NCBI RefSeq assembly: GCF_937880195.1
Contig: NZ_CALFLA010000009.1
Location: 1-64,000, forward strand
DNA: 64,000 nt
Reading direction: 5' to 3'
Source: an uncultured Blautia sp.
GTDB lineage: Bacteria > Bacillota > Clostridia > Lachnospirales > Lachnospiraceae
In this document: piece by piece, positions 8,712-16,780 of the stretch
Layout: every line of letters starts with the position of its first letter
Position numbering within the stretch: the first letter of the stretch is position 1
The notes under the pieces: model-generated
Told to the model about the DNA's origin: nothing
The model's database searches: none
The model's input: the letters and a program-made list of their open reading frames with translations, nothing else
Made by a program: the position numbers and the translations under genes

Positions 8712-9117
8712 GAATAAAAATGAAAATATCAGGCTTAGGCCTCATCATGGAATGTGTCTTGCTTATTTTGAAGGAAAAGGATATAGTGAAGGATTTTCTT
8801 CTCACATGGAACATATGCTTGAGATCCTGGAAAAAGGAACTCCTGTGAGACTGGTGATTTCCGGTGACGAGATCTGTAAAGCATGTCCCAATTTAAAAAA
8901 TAATATTTGTGTGACAGAGGCATGCGTAACGCATTATGATCAGAAAGTGCTGAATATTTGCGGATTTTATGAAAATCAGGTTATGGGATCAAAAGAATTT
9001 TTTTCCAGGGTTGAAGAAAAAATTCTGGAAAAAGGGAAAAGGAAAGAAATCTGCAGCGGATGTGAATGGAATTACATATGTGAAAATAAAATAAGCCGTT
9101 GGAAAAAAAGAAGCTAG
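8701..9117 (+). CDS. DUF1284 cysteine-rich protein
   Basis: A 138-residue soluble protein of the DUF1284 family. The family start RLRPHHGMC is visible near residue 11. Eight or more cysteines follow, including CKACPNL, ICVTEAC and a C-terminal CSGCEWNYIC, suggesting a metal or Fe-S site; this is inference. It overlaps bioY by 11 bases, so it is probably translationally coupled to biotin uptake, though no link to biotin is established that I know of. A stem (9116-9140) at its end overlaps the convergent MFS gene. Confidence 0.8.
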   Translation: MFFKNKNENIRLRPHHGMCLAYFEGKGYSEGFSSHMEHMLEILEKGTPVRLVISGDEICKACPNLKNNICVTEACVTHYDQKVLNICGFYENQVMGSKEFFSRVEEKILEKGKRKEICSGCEWNYICENKISRWKKRS

Positions 9118-9125
9118 CAGCCGGA

Positions 9126-10319
9126 TTAATTCCGACTGCTGGTTGTGCGTTCTGTGGCAAATAAGAGGATCAGCATTCCAAATGCAGCAGATATTGTGGC
9201 GAAAATAAGCATGGCGTTTACGCCGGAAGAATCGATCAGCGCGCCTCCGAGAAGAGATCCGATCACACTTCCCAGAGTATAGGTCATGGAAATATATGCC
9301 TGGCCTTTAATAGCGTCCTGTTCTTCCATTATGGCATTTACATAATATACCGAAGCTGCTGCGATCAATCCCCAGCCCATCATCTGAAGAACCTGAACGC
9401 CATAAAATACAGGAACGTTTGGCGCAATAAGAGTTCCAAGGCTTTTCAGCAAAAAGAAAATACCGCAGATACGGAACCAGAAATCGCAGCGGGCTTTTTT
9501 CAGCATAAAAGAAAAAAGAAAAAGGGTAGGCAGCTCAACAAGAGCGGCGATTGCCATGGAGGTCCCCATTTCAGCGCTTCCTCCGCCTTTTGTTTCTACG
9601 ATCTGGAAGGTGAAGCTGTTTAAAAGCACATGGCTCAGGTAAAGAAATATACATCCGGCAAGTACAACAGTGAACCGCTTATATTTTGTAAAAAAGGCAA
9701 GAGGACTGGAAGAGGAAGATTTTTGCTCCAAGGCAGCATCCGGCAGCTTATGGAAGGGGAACAATACAAGCGCTCCTACAAGAGCCAGCGACATACAGGA
9801 GATAGAAATGGGAATGGAAACAGCTCCGGTTTTATCAGCTATGGCTCCAAGGAGATAAGACATTATCGCATAGGCTACGGAACCCATTCCCCTTGCAACG
9901 CCAAAATTCAAAGGCTTTCCCTGGTTGATGGTCTGCATTCCCAGGGCATTGACAAAAGGCGTCAGAAGCTGTAAAAGGGTAATGGTGCTGGCATAGAGGA
10001 CTCCTGTAAGCAGGAAAGCCTTGTGAAAGAAACACAGCATCAGGATTCCCAGTCCAAACTGGATAAAGATCAGCACAAGAATGATCTTTTTTAGAGAAGG
10101 GCTGGAAGGTTTGTCTGCGTATCCGGCGATCATAGGCTGTAAAACTGCAGAGATGATTCCGGCAACAGCCATGATCATGCCAATTTCTGTGTTGGTAAAT
10201 CCGCTGTCAAGAAGATAAAGGCTGGCAAATCCCATAACTGCAGAAAAATTCATCCAGTAAAATCCTTGAATAAAAGAATAGACAAAGGTAAGGTTTGGGG
10301 TTTTGACTTTGTTTTGCAT
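9126..10319 (-). CDS. MFS transporter (LacY/NupG-like MFS_1 subgroup)
   Basis: A 397-residue permease with about twelve hydrophobic helices and no extra domains. The N-terminal FVYSFIQGFYWMNFS, the conserved GYADKPS loop between helices 2 and 3, and the GYxxQVLQMMGWGL-like region (VQVLQMMGWGL) recall the proton-linked sugar/nucleoside symporter branch. Substrate cannot be assigned. The start ATG follows AAAGGAG on the minus strand. It is a single-gene unit, divergent from the flavin reductase gene. Confidence 0.8.
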   Translation of the reverse strand: MQNKVKTPNLTFVYSFIQGFYWMNFSAVMGFASLYLLDSGFTNTEIGMIMAVAGIISAVLQPMIAGYADKPSSPSLKKIILVLIFIQFGLGILMLCFFHKAFLLTGVLYASTITLLQLLTPFVNALGMQTINQGKPLNFGVARGMGSVAYAIMSYLLGAIADKTGAVSIPISISCMSLALVGALVLFPFHKLPDAALEQKSSSSSPLAFFTKYKRFTVVLAGCIFLYLSHVLLNSFTFQIVETKGGGSAEMGTSMAIAALVELPTLFLFSFMLKKARCDFWFRICGIFFLLKSLGTLIAPNVPVFYGVQVLQMMGWGLIAAASVYYVNAIMEEQDAIKGQAYISMTYTLGSVIGSLLGGALIDSSGVNAMLIFATISAAFGMLILLFATERTTSSRN

Positions 10320-10455
10320 GGATAAACTCCTTTTTACTGTAATACTTCAATTATATCAGGGATAGAGGTGTTCGTCCAGAGACGGGATGCTTGCAATCTG
10401 GAGATTTTTGGAATAAGATAATAGAAATACAGAAAGATCAGGGAGGCTTTAGGAC

Positions 10456-10992
10456 ATGAAGAAAAAGATTGATTTGTTTGAGTATACGGGGGAGATTTTA
10501 AAGGGAGTCAGATCAGGAGTTCTTGTGACGTCAAAAGCAGGCGATAAGGTAAACTCTATGACGATTTCCTGGGGAATGATGGGGATCGAGTGGGGAAAGC
10601 CTGTTTTTATCACAGTGATCCGTGAAGGAAGATTTACCAGAGAGCTTTTGGAAAAGAACGGAGAATTTACGGTAAATATTCCCCTTGACGACAGTCAGAA
10701 AAAGATTCTTGGATTTTGCGGCTCAAAATCAGGAAGGGACATGGACAAGATCCAGGAGCTGGGACTGACGCTGGAGGAGCCAGAGGAAATTTCTGTTCCA
10801 GGCATTAAGGAGCTTCCTCTTACTTTGGAATGCAGGGTTATTTATAAACAGAAACAGGATATTGCAGCAATGGATAAGGAGACGGTAGAAAAATTTTATC
10901 CTCAGAATGTAGACAGCTCTTTTACAGGCTCAAACCGCGATGTACACATTGCTTATTATGGAGAAATTGTAAACGCATATGTGATCCAGTAA
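10456..10992 (+). CDS. Flavin reductase-like FMN-binding protein
   Basis: A 178-residue protein with a flavin reductase-like split-barrel fold. The typical SMTISWGMMGIEWGKP region (about residues 34-49) and FTVNIP (near 75) line the FMN site in this family. In anaerobes such proteins act as NAD(P)H:flavin oxidoreductases or flavoredoxins; the partner is unknown. It has its own start with a GGGAGG site and ends at a strong terminator shared with cotJC. Confidence 0.82.
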   Translation: MKKKIDLFEYTGEILKGVRSGVLVTSKAGDKVNSMTISWGMMGIEWGKPVFITVIREGRFTRELLEKNGEFTVNIPLDDSQKKILGFCGSKSGRDMDKIQELGLTLEEPEEISVPGIKELPLTLECRVIYKQKQDIAAMDKETVEKFYPQNVDSSFTGSNRDVHIAYYGEIVNAYVIQ

Positions 10993-11022
10993 AAAACTCC
11001 CCGGTGCGGCCGGGGAGTTTTT
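10991..11022. terminator. Bidirectional terminator between flavin reductase and cotJC
   Basis: AAAAACTCCCCGG and CCGGGGAGTTTTT form a perfect stem around a TGCGG loop, flanked by A and T runs, so it can stop transcription from both sides. Confidence 0.85.
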
Positions 11023-11023
11023 A

Positions 11024-11650
11024 TCAGCATTTTTTGCAGGAGGCGGTGCATGGCGCGTCAAAAGAAGGGTTAAATGCGTAAAAGTTTTTGGAGTCAAGCT
11101 GTTCCTGTACGCTTCTGAGCGCTTCACCAAATCTCTGGAAGTGAACAACCTCTCTTGCCCGCAGGAAGCGGATTGGGTCGGCAATCTCTGGAATGTTGCG
11201 GACAACACGGAGAATATTGTCATAGGTGGAACGGGCTTTCTGCTCTGCCGCCAGGTCCTCAAAAAGGTCTGTGATGGGATCGCCTTTACTCTGAAATTCA
11301 CAGGCATTCTGAGGAATACCTGCTGCGGCCTGGGGCCAGACGCCAACGCCATGATCTATATAGTAAGGTCCAAGACCGCTCTTTTCAATTTCTTCCATAG
11401 AAAGATCGCGGGTCAGCTGATGGACAATGGTTGACACCATTTCAAGGTGAGCCAGCTCTTCCGTACCTACATCATTGAGGACAGCGCAGGCCATCCTGTT
11501 CGGCATAGAAAATCTCTGTGAGAGATAACGGAGAGAGGCGCTGATCTCGCCGTCCGGTCCGCCGTACTGGCTCATGATAAACTGAGCCAGCTTTGCATTT
11601 GGCGTTTTGATATTAATGGGGTACTGCAATCTTTTTTCATAGTTCCACAT
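11024..11650 (-). CDS. cotJC: Spore coat protein CotJC (manganese catalase-like)
   Basis: Inner spore-coat protein with a ferritin-like manganese catalase fold, 208 residues. Family signature regions are present: the start MWNYEKRLQYPI, the metal-site helix VGTEELAHLEM (near 62) and the second helix EVVHFQRFGEAL (near 168) with Glu and His ligands. The C-terminus is cysteine-rich (CTASCKKC), as in many clostridial CotJC. It is the last gene of cotJA-cotJB-cotJC. Confidence 0.93.
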   Translation of the reverse strand: MWNYEKRLQYPINIKTPNAKLAQFIMSQYGGPDGEISASLRYLSQRFSMPNRMACAVLNDVGTEELAHLEMVSTIVHQLTRDLSMEEIEKSGLGPYYIDHGVGVWPQAAAGIPQNACEFQSKGDPITDLFEDLAAEQKARSTYDNILRVVRNIPEIADPIRFLRAREVVHFQRFGEALRSVQEQLDSKNFYAFNPSFDAPCTASCKKC

Positions 11651-11653
11651 AGA

Positions 11654-11929
11654 CTATCTGCATCCTCCTTCCATTTCCCAAGGGAATGGCTGTTCCATCC
11701 ACTCCCAGCTACCTTTGTCAGAATATATTGCGTCATCGATGGTGAGCGGACCATAGCATTGGGCATATTCCTTCATAAGAGTTTTCCGTTCCTGACTGTA
11801 TTGGCGGTAAAGAGCCAGACCTTTTTCACAGCAGGGATGGGTGTCCAGATAGAGAAGCAGATCGTCAACGGCAAAGCTGACCTCATTGATCTTATTTAAA
11901 AGCTGAGCGCGGGAAGTGGAATATGTCAT
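11654..11929 (-). CDS. cotJB: Spore coat protein CotJB
   Basis: A 91-residue CotJB-family protein, the usual length. The start MTYSTSRAQLLNKINEVSFA and the conserved LYLDTHPCCEKGLALY region identify it. It overlaps cotJA by 4 bases and ends 3 bases before cotJC, a tight operon. In B. subtilis cotJ genes are expressed in the mother cell; the same is inferred here. Confidence 0.92.
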   Translation of the reverse strand: MTYSTSRAQLLNKINEVSFAVDDLLLYLDTHPCCEKGLALYRQYSQERKTLMKEYAQCYGPLTIDDAIYSDKGSWEWMEQPFPWEMEGGCR

Positions 11930-12246
11930 CTTCGAACACCTCTCTTTCCGCAGAATGGCTTGCAGAGCTGGGGAAAAATAGTTCCCACATTTAAGGCATA
12001 GCCTGCATCATAGGTGTTAGTAAGCTGCTGACATGGAACATAGGCCATAGCTGGTTCCAGATGTTCAACATGAGTATACATTTCTGCGTTTTTAGTGACT
12101 GTATCAGGAATGCGGCAGGCACAGGATGGGTTTGCTTTGCCGGTCTGGCACCTGCAGGAGCCAGGATCAGCCGCAGAAACCCTTGCCATACCGCAGGTTG
12201 CCTGGTATGGACGCCCCAAAGAGCGGTTCCTCTGATAATTTTCCAT
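11926..12246 (-). CDS. cotJA: Spore coat-associated protein CotJA
   Basis: First gene of the cotJ operon, 106 residues. The family core is the segment AMAYVPCQQLTNTYDAGYAL near residues 67-86. The N-terminal half is an unusually cysteine-rich low-complexity region (CGMARV, CRCQTG, CACRIP), which may crosslink in the coat. The ATG at 12244-12246 is taken because GAAAGGA lies at normal distance; the TTG two codons upstream is too close to it. Confidence 0.88.
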   Translation of the reverse strand: MENYQRNRSLGRPYQATCGMARVSAADPGSCRCQTGKANPSCACRIPDTVTKNAEMYTHVEHLEPAMAYVPCQQLTNTYDAGYALNVGTIFPQLCKPFCGKRGVRR

Positions 12247-12364
12247 GAACAAATCCTTTCTGTTTCAGGTTTATTACCCTATATTTTATGTGAGATAATA
12301 AGAAAGGTGCAGAGGGAACAGAACATGAGAAGCGTTCATACTATAAAGAAAAAAAGGTGAGGTT

Positions 12365-12841
12365 ATGATGTTTTCTTCTTATAAAAAAGTAACAGGAGTG
12401 ATTCGTGATATCAGAAGTGGAGGCTCCTGCTGCGCTATGGTCATTTCAGTAGATACAGAAGGAGAGATTGTGGATTTTGTAGTGTCTGGAGATACGATGG
12501 TGGTGGATAATGTAAGACTGCGGAGGGGAATGAGAGTTGCGGCTTTTTATGATGCCAGCCTTCCGGCTCCGGCTGTTTTTCCGCCCCGGTATCAGGCGGA
12601 ACTGGTAACGGTTCTCAGAAATGGTCAGGAGGCTGTTTTGAGTTTTTTTGACGACACTTTGACGGCAGAAGACAATTCGCTGAAGCTGAATATTTCCCCT
12701 CTGACAAATATAAGAACTATGAACGGTCAGAGATTTTTCTGCAGCCCGGAAAGCCAGGAGCTTCTTGTATATTATAGTTCTGTAACAAAAAGCATTCCGC
12801 CTCAGACAGCGCCCCAGAGAATTATTGTCATGTGCCCCTAA
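12365..12841 (+). CDS. Hypothetical protein, beta-rich
   Basis: A 158-residue cytoplasmic protein with no signal, helix or cysteine motif that I recognise. The first half alternates short hydrophobic strands and turns (VTGVIRDI, CCAMVISVD, MVVDNVRLRRGMRVAAFYD), as in small beta-barrel or OB-type folds; this is only a pattern impression. A GAGGTT site precedes two adjacent ATG codons (12365 and 12368). It is divergent from cotJABC. Function not assigned. Confidence 0.65.
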   Translation: MMFSSYKKVTGVIRDIRSGGSCCAMVISVDTEGEIVDFVVSGDTMVVDNVRLRRGMRVAAFYDASLPAPAVFPPRYQAELVTVLRNGQEAVLSFFDDTLTAEDNSLKLNISPLTNIRTMNGQRFFCSPESQELLVYYSSVTKSIPPQTAPQRIIVMCP

Positions 12842-12876
12842 ACTATAGGACAGTAACGAATTTTATGAGAAATTCA

Positions 12877-12906
12877 TTGCACAAGCTCAATTAAAAATGC
12901 TACAAT
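12877..12906 (+). promoter_or_regulatory. Promoter of the PD-(D/E)XK-like gene
   Basis: TTGCAC (12877-12882), 18-base spacer, TACAAT (12901-12906). A perfect palindrome follows just after the predicted transcription start. Confidence 0.55.
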
Positions 12907-12918
12907 AGTACAAGAAAT

Positions 12919-12936
12919 GTTACTGTGAACAGTAAC
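12919..12936. promoter_or_regulatory. Palindromic operator candidate, copy 1
   Basis: GTTACTGTGAACAGTAAC has perfect 8-base arms around GA. It shares the core TTACTGT-NN-ACAGTAA with the site at 20760-20777. Both sites sit 11-12 bases after a -10 element. A solitary half-site ACAGTAAC is also present at 12850. Confidence 0.55.
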
Positions 12937-12970
12937 TAAGAAATTTCTCATTTGCGCAAGGAGAGGTATC

Positions 12971-13945
12971 ATGATATTAACAGAAGATAAGAATTACACC
13001 ATGTCCCTGGAAGTGGAAGACCGCGAAAGCGCAACAGGGCTTATTGGTAAAAATATAGAAATGGAATTTTCAGCAAGAGAATTACTCCATGCAGTGATTA
13101 CCTGCGGGATTCCGGTACAGAGGATGACAACCGCATATTTTTCCAAGAAGAAGCTGGAACTGATCTACAAGCTGTTTCTGGTAGAGACTGCCCTTGATAC
13201 AGAAGGCGACCGCCTGAAAAAGGCAAGAAGGATCGCTTATCTGGATTCTTCTGAAAAAAGTGTAATGTCTTATTATATGGGAATGTTTTTGACAAAACTT
13301 ATCAGCAGAAGGCTGTACGGCGTGGACTATCTTACCCATCTAAATCTGATCCAGAGCATGGACGGAAACGGCTTTGTTGACTTTTTTAACAGCGAATGGC
13401 GGCAGGATATGATCGGTTTTCAGCCGGATAAAAAATCCTGGAGCGTCTGGGAAGCCAAGGGAGGAAGCAACAGAAGGGAACAGGCGCTGAAAAAAGGCTG
13501 CCAGCAGGCGGCGGCGATAGAATCTGTCAACGGACTGGCGCCGGATCCTGGGGCAGTCTGTATGACGTATTATGATCACAGTTTTCTTTGCGGAGTGATC
13601 CGGCAGCCGGAAAACAGTCAGGCAAAAAACAGAGAACGCGTATGTTTTACAGAAGAAGCGTTTTTTAGGGCGTACTATAAACCAATCTGCGAGATGTTTA
13701 TGGAACAGGGAACCAGACTGCATTTTCATGGTAAGAATGCAGAGATTTCTCTTTCTGTTCCCTGTTTTCCAGAGAAGGAACAGGAAGAAGAGGAACGGCG
13801 AATCCATGTGGGAATGTCCCAGAAGCTGCTTCTCTGTCTTATGGAAAATGATTACAGCAGGTTGGCGGCTGAAAGAGAAGCTTTGACAAAATGCGTGTGC
13901 CCGGAAGGCGCCTTTTGGGAAGGCGACGGTATTTATATCCGCTGA
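12971..13945 (+). CDS. Hypothetical protein with a PD-(D/E)XK nuclease-like motif
   Basis: A 324-residue soluble protein with no signal or membrane helix. Around residues 150-175 it has GFQPDKKSWSVWEAKGGSNR followed by helix REQALKKGCQQ. The acidic residue, then ExK in WEAKG, then a basic helix is the layout of PD-(D/E)XK nuclease folds, but a full active site cannot be shown by eye. The rest is not recognised. The start has a GGAGAGG site. It sits between other uncharacterised genes and behind a palindromic operator candidate. Confidence 0.6.
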   Translation: MILTEDKNYTMSLEVEDRESATGLIGKNIEMEFSARELLHAVITCGIPVQRMTTAYFSKKKLELIYKLFLVETALDTEGDRLKKARRIAYLDSSEKSVMSYYMGMFLTKLISRRLYGVDYLTHLNLIQSMDGNGFVDFFNSEWRQDMIGFQPDKKSWSVWEAKGGSNRREQALKKGCQQAAAIESVNGLAPDPGAVCMTYYDHSFLCGVIRQPENSQAKNRERVCFTEEAFFRAYYKPICEMFMEQGTRLHFHGKNAEISLSVPCFPEKEQEEEERRIHVGMSQKLLLCLMENDYSRLAAEREALTKCVCPEGAFWEGDGIYIR

Positions 13946-13952
13946 TAAAGTT

Positions 13953-13984
13953 GTGTTATTGTTCTGTGCGTGTTAAAATAACAC
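13953..13984. repeat. Inverted repeat downstream of the nuclease-like gene
   Basis: GTGTTATT (13953-13960) and AATAACAC (13977-13984) form a perfect 8-bp stem with a 16-base loop. No T-run follows, so it could be an operator for the next gene or a processing site. Confidence 0.4.
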
Positions 13985-14030
13985 CGATGTTGATAAAGAA
14001 AAATTTTTTTTGAAATCAGGGGGGACGGCT

Positions 14031-14381
14031 GTGGAAGAACACCATAAAAATCTATCAGAGATATCTGAAGAGTGTTTTACCCTGGAGAACTTGTGGAGCG
14101 CTTTGCGCCAAATGGAAGGGCAGGCCTTTTATACAGCCAGAGGGCTGGAATTTCACTATGAGATCAAAGGAAACGAGATCTTTGTGGATCGTAAGGTCAA
14201 CAGTAAAAGTATTACCAGAAGCAGTGTGGAGATCGCTTTTCGTATGATGCAGAACCGGCTGCAGGCTGGCGAAAAACTTCCTCTTCTGGTAACGGGACCT
14301 AAGAAGCTGGGAATATTTGGGGCAAGCTACCTGTATCCCATTTTTATGGAACTGGGAATCATAAGAGGGAAAAAGGAGTAA
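14031..14381 (+). CDS. Hypothetical protein upstream of sua5
   Basis: A 116-residue soluble protein that I do not recognise. The middle (LEFHYEIKGNEIFVDRKVNS) looks like a beta hairpin with charged turn, followed by an amphipathic helix (SVEIAFRMMQNRL). The GTG at 14031 is favoured because GGGGGG lies six bases ahead; a TTG seven codons upstream lacks a site. It ends 4 bases before sua5, so it is probably co-transcribed with it. Confidence 0.6.
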   Translation: MEEHHKNLSEISEECFTLENLWSALRQMEGQAFYTARGLEFHYEIKGNEIFVDRKVNSKSITRSSVEIAFRMMQNRLQAGEKLPLLVTGPKKLGIFGASYLYPIFMELGIIRGKKE

Positions 14382-14385
14382 AAAA

Positions 14386-15450
14386 ATGAGAGCAGAAGTC
14401 GTGGCTATGGATGGGGAGCATCTGAATGAAGAAGCCATAAAAAAGGCAGGACAGATATTAAAAGACGGAGGTCTGGTGGCGTTTCCTACAGAAACAGTTT
14501 ACGGTCTGGGCGGAAATGCCCTTGATCCCAGGGCTTCCATGAAAATTTACGCGGCCAAGGGACGGCCGTCAGACAATCCTCTTATTGTGCATATTGCAGA
14601 ACTGGAGAAACTGAAGGAGATCACAACAAAGATTCCAGAGGGAGCCAGGATCCTTGCGGAAAAATACTGGCCCGGTCCTTTGACGATGATCCTCCCCAAG
14701 GCGGATATTGTGCCAAAAGAAACAACGGGAGGCCTGGACAGTGTGGCTGTCCGTTTTCCAAGCGATGTGATCGCTCAGGAGCTGATCCGGGCGGCAGGAG
14801 GATTTGTGGCTGCGCCAAGCGCAAACACTTCAGGGCGTCCAAGTCCCACTTTGGCGCAGCATGTGGAGGAAGATCTGGGGGACGCTATTGACATGATCCT
14901 GGATGGCGGCCAGGTGGGAATCGGGCTTGAATCTACGATCGTGGACTTCACAGAAGAGATTCCCGTGGTGTTAAGGCCCGGATATATTTCTCTTGAAATG
15001 CTTCAGGAAACCCTGGGAGAGGTTCGGATGGACAAAGGTCTTCTGATCACAGACAACAGCGTTCATCCCAAAGCGCCGGGAATGAAATACCGTCACTATG
15101 CGCCGCAGGCAGAGCTTGCCATTGTAGAAGGCCCTACAGAAAAGGTGATTTCCTATATTAATCAAATGACGGAAGAGGCCAGTAAAAAGGGGCTTCGAAT
15201 CGGGATCATCGCAGCGGATGAAACGGCTGCCCGGTACAAAAACGGGGTAATCCGCAGTATTGGAAGCAGAGAAGAAGAAGAAACCATTGCCCATCACCTT
15301 TATGAGGTGCTCCGTGATTTTGACGGAGATGGTGTAAGCGTTATTTATTCGGAAGCGTTTTATACGCCAAAGATGGGACAGGCGATCATGAATCGTCTTT
15401 TAAAGGCAGCAGGACATAAGATTATTTACGTACAGGAGGATGAAGAATGA
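14386..15450 (+). CDS. sua5: L-threonylcarbamoyladenylate synthase (Sua5 type)
   Basis: Makes threonylcarbamoyl-AMP from threonine, bicarbonate and ATP, the first step of tRNA t6A37 synthesis. At 354 residues it is the long Sua5 form: an N-terminal YrdC domain (about 10-210, with LVAFPTETVYGLGGNA and AAKGRPSDNPLI) and a C-terminal Sua5 domain (about 230-350) joined by a linker containing SVHPKAPGMKYRHYAP. The start has AAAGGAG. It overlaps rpiB by 4 bases. Confidence 0.95.
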   Translation: MRAEVVAMDGEHLNEEAIKKAGQILKDGGLVAFPTETVYGLGGNALDPRASMKIYAAKGRPSDNPLIVHIAELEKLKEITTKIPEGARILAEKYWPGPLTMILPKADIVPKETTGGLDSVAVRFPSDVIAQELIRAAGGFVAAPSANTSGRPSPTLAQHVEEDLGDAIDMILDGGQVGIGLESTIVDFTEEIPVVLRPGYISLEMLQETLGEVRMDKGLLITDNSVHPKAPGMKYRHYAPQAELAIVEGPTEKVISYINQMTEEASKKGLRIGIIAADETAARYKNGVIRSIGSREEEETIAHHLYEVLRDFDGDGVSVIYSEAFYTPKMGQAIMNRLLKAAGHKIIYVQEDEE

Positions 15451-15878
15451 TAGCATTAGGTTGTGACCATGGAGGATTTGAACTGAAACAGGAGATTAAG
15501 AAGTATCTGGAGGGTCAGGGGATCCAATATGTGGATTATGGCTGTGACAGTACGGAAGCTGTGGATTATCCGGTTTATGCAAAAAAAGTGGCAAAAGCCA
15601 TTCAAAGCGGAGAATGTGAGAAGGGAATCCTGATCTGCGGAACAGGAATCGGAATTTCTATTACTGCTAATAAGTTTAAGGGAATACGGGCGGCTCTTTG
15701 TTCTGACTGCTTCAGCGCAGAGGCTACCAGGCTTCATAATGACGCCAACGTTCTTGCTATGGGAGGAAGAGTGGTTGGAGCAGGACTTGCCCTTAAAATC
15801 GTAGATACCTTTTTAAATACGCCGTTTTCAAATGATGAGAGGCATATACGCCGGATCAGCCAGATAGAAACAGAATAA
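15447..15878 (+). CDS. rpiB: Ribose 5-phosphate isomerase B
   Basis: Interconverts ribulose 5-phosphate and ribose 5-phosphate in the pentose phosphate pathway. The 143 residues match the RpiB/LacAB family: GCDHGGFELK at residues 4-13, the catalytic CGTGIGIS segment near 65, and NDANVLAMGGRVVG near 99. Overlap with sua5 and close spacing to the deaminase suggest a shared transcript. Confidence 0.94.
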   Translation: MIALGCDHGGFELKQEIKKYLEGQGIQYVDYGCDSTEAVDYPVYAKKVAKAIQSGECEKGILICGTGIGISITANKFKGIRAALCSDCFSAEATRLHNDANVLAMGGRVVGAGLALKIVDTFLNTPFSNDERHIRRISQIETE

Positions 15879-15893
15879 GGGGGCAGAGCTTTT

Positions 15894-16382
15894 ATGGAAA
15901 ATGAAAAAAGAACAGACTATATTTCATGGGATGAATATTTTATGGGAGTTGCCATTCTTTCCGGAATGAGGTCCAAAGACCCAAATTCACAGGTAGGAGC
16001 CTGTATTGTAAGCCAGGACAATAAGATTCTGTCCATGGGATATAATGGATTTCCAATGGGATGTTCTGATGACAAGTTTCCATGGGCCAGAGAGGGCGAC
16101 GCCCTTGATACAAAGTACCTTTATGTTACTCACAGTGAGCTGAATGCGATCCTGAATTACAGAGGCGGAAGCCTGGAGGGAGCCAAGCTGTATGTGTCTT
16201 TGTTCCCATGCAACGAGTGTGCCAAGGCAATCATCCAGTCAGGGATCAAAACCATTGTATATGACTGTGATAAATATGAAAATACTCCTTCTGTGATCGC
16301 TTCTAAGAGAATGCTGGACGCAGCAGGCGTGAGATATTATAAATATAACCGTACCGGACGGGAAATCCGTTTTTCTGTCTGA
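15894..16382 (+). CDS. dCMP deaminase family protein
   Basis: Zinc-dependent cytidine/deoxycytidylate deaminase, 162 residues. The zinc and catalytic motifs are THSELNAI (near 82; HSE in place of HAE) and PCNECAK (near 104), with SQVGACIV for substrate contact. The most likely activity is dCMP to dUMP for dTTP synthesis. Other nucleotide substrates are possible within the family. It follows rpiB by 15 bases with a GGGGG site. Confidence 0.9.
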   Translation: MENEKRTDYISWDEYFMGVAILSGMRSKDPNSQVGACIVSQDNKILSMGYNGFPMGCSDDKFPWAREGDALDTKYLYVTHSELNAILNYRGGSLEGAKLYVSLFPCNECAKAIIQSGIKTIVYDCDKYENTPSVIASKRMLDAAGVRYYKYNRTGREIRFSV

Positions 16383-16408
16383 ATTATATAGTAAAAAAAG
16401 AAAGCCCC

Positions 16409-16437
16409 TTGACACCCGAAAGTTTTTCGAATAGAAT
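16409..16437 (+). promoter_or_regulatory. Promoter of the proS T-box transcript
   Basis: TTGACA (16409-16414), 17-base spacer, TAGAAT (16432-16437). Confidence 0.7.
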
Positions 16438-16465
16438 GAATTATAATTCAGGTATTGCCTGAAAG

Positions 16466-16757
16466 ATAAAGTAATGGCGAAGAAGAGAATAGTACATGCG
16501 GAGCAATCTCAGAGAGGGATCCAAAAGTCTGGAAAAGTTTCAGACGGCGGTGGAAGGATCTTGTGCGTGAAGTATGGAACCGGCCTCGGAGCCCCGTGCA
16601 ACTGAAGCGCGGCGTATATCTGCGTTAAAGATATTAAGAGAGCAGTATGGAAGCAGGCTGTAATAAGAACAGACTGTTAAAAGGGGTGCTGCTAATCAGG
16701 GTGGTACCGCCGAAGTCCTTCGGTCCCTATGCGGGGATCAGAGGGGCTTTTTTTATT
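16466..16757 (+). ncRNA. T-box leader (tRNA-responsive riboswitch) of proS
   Basis: The conserved T-box core AGGGTGGTACCGC is at 16698-16710. Upstream lies about 230 bases of structured leader that would hold Stem I. A competing terminator at roughly 16713-16757 (CGGTCCC/GGGGATC plus AGAGGGGC and a run of seven T) lies just before proS. Uncharged proline tRNA should stabilise the antiterminator and allow proS expression. The specifier codon was not located with certainty; proline is inferred from the gene. Confidence 0.93.
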
Positions 16758-16780
16758 TCATAAAAAAAGGAGAGAAAATC

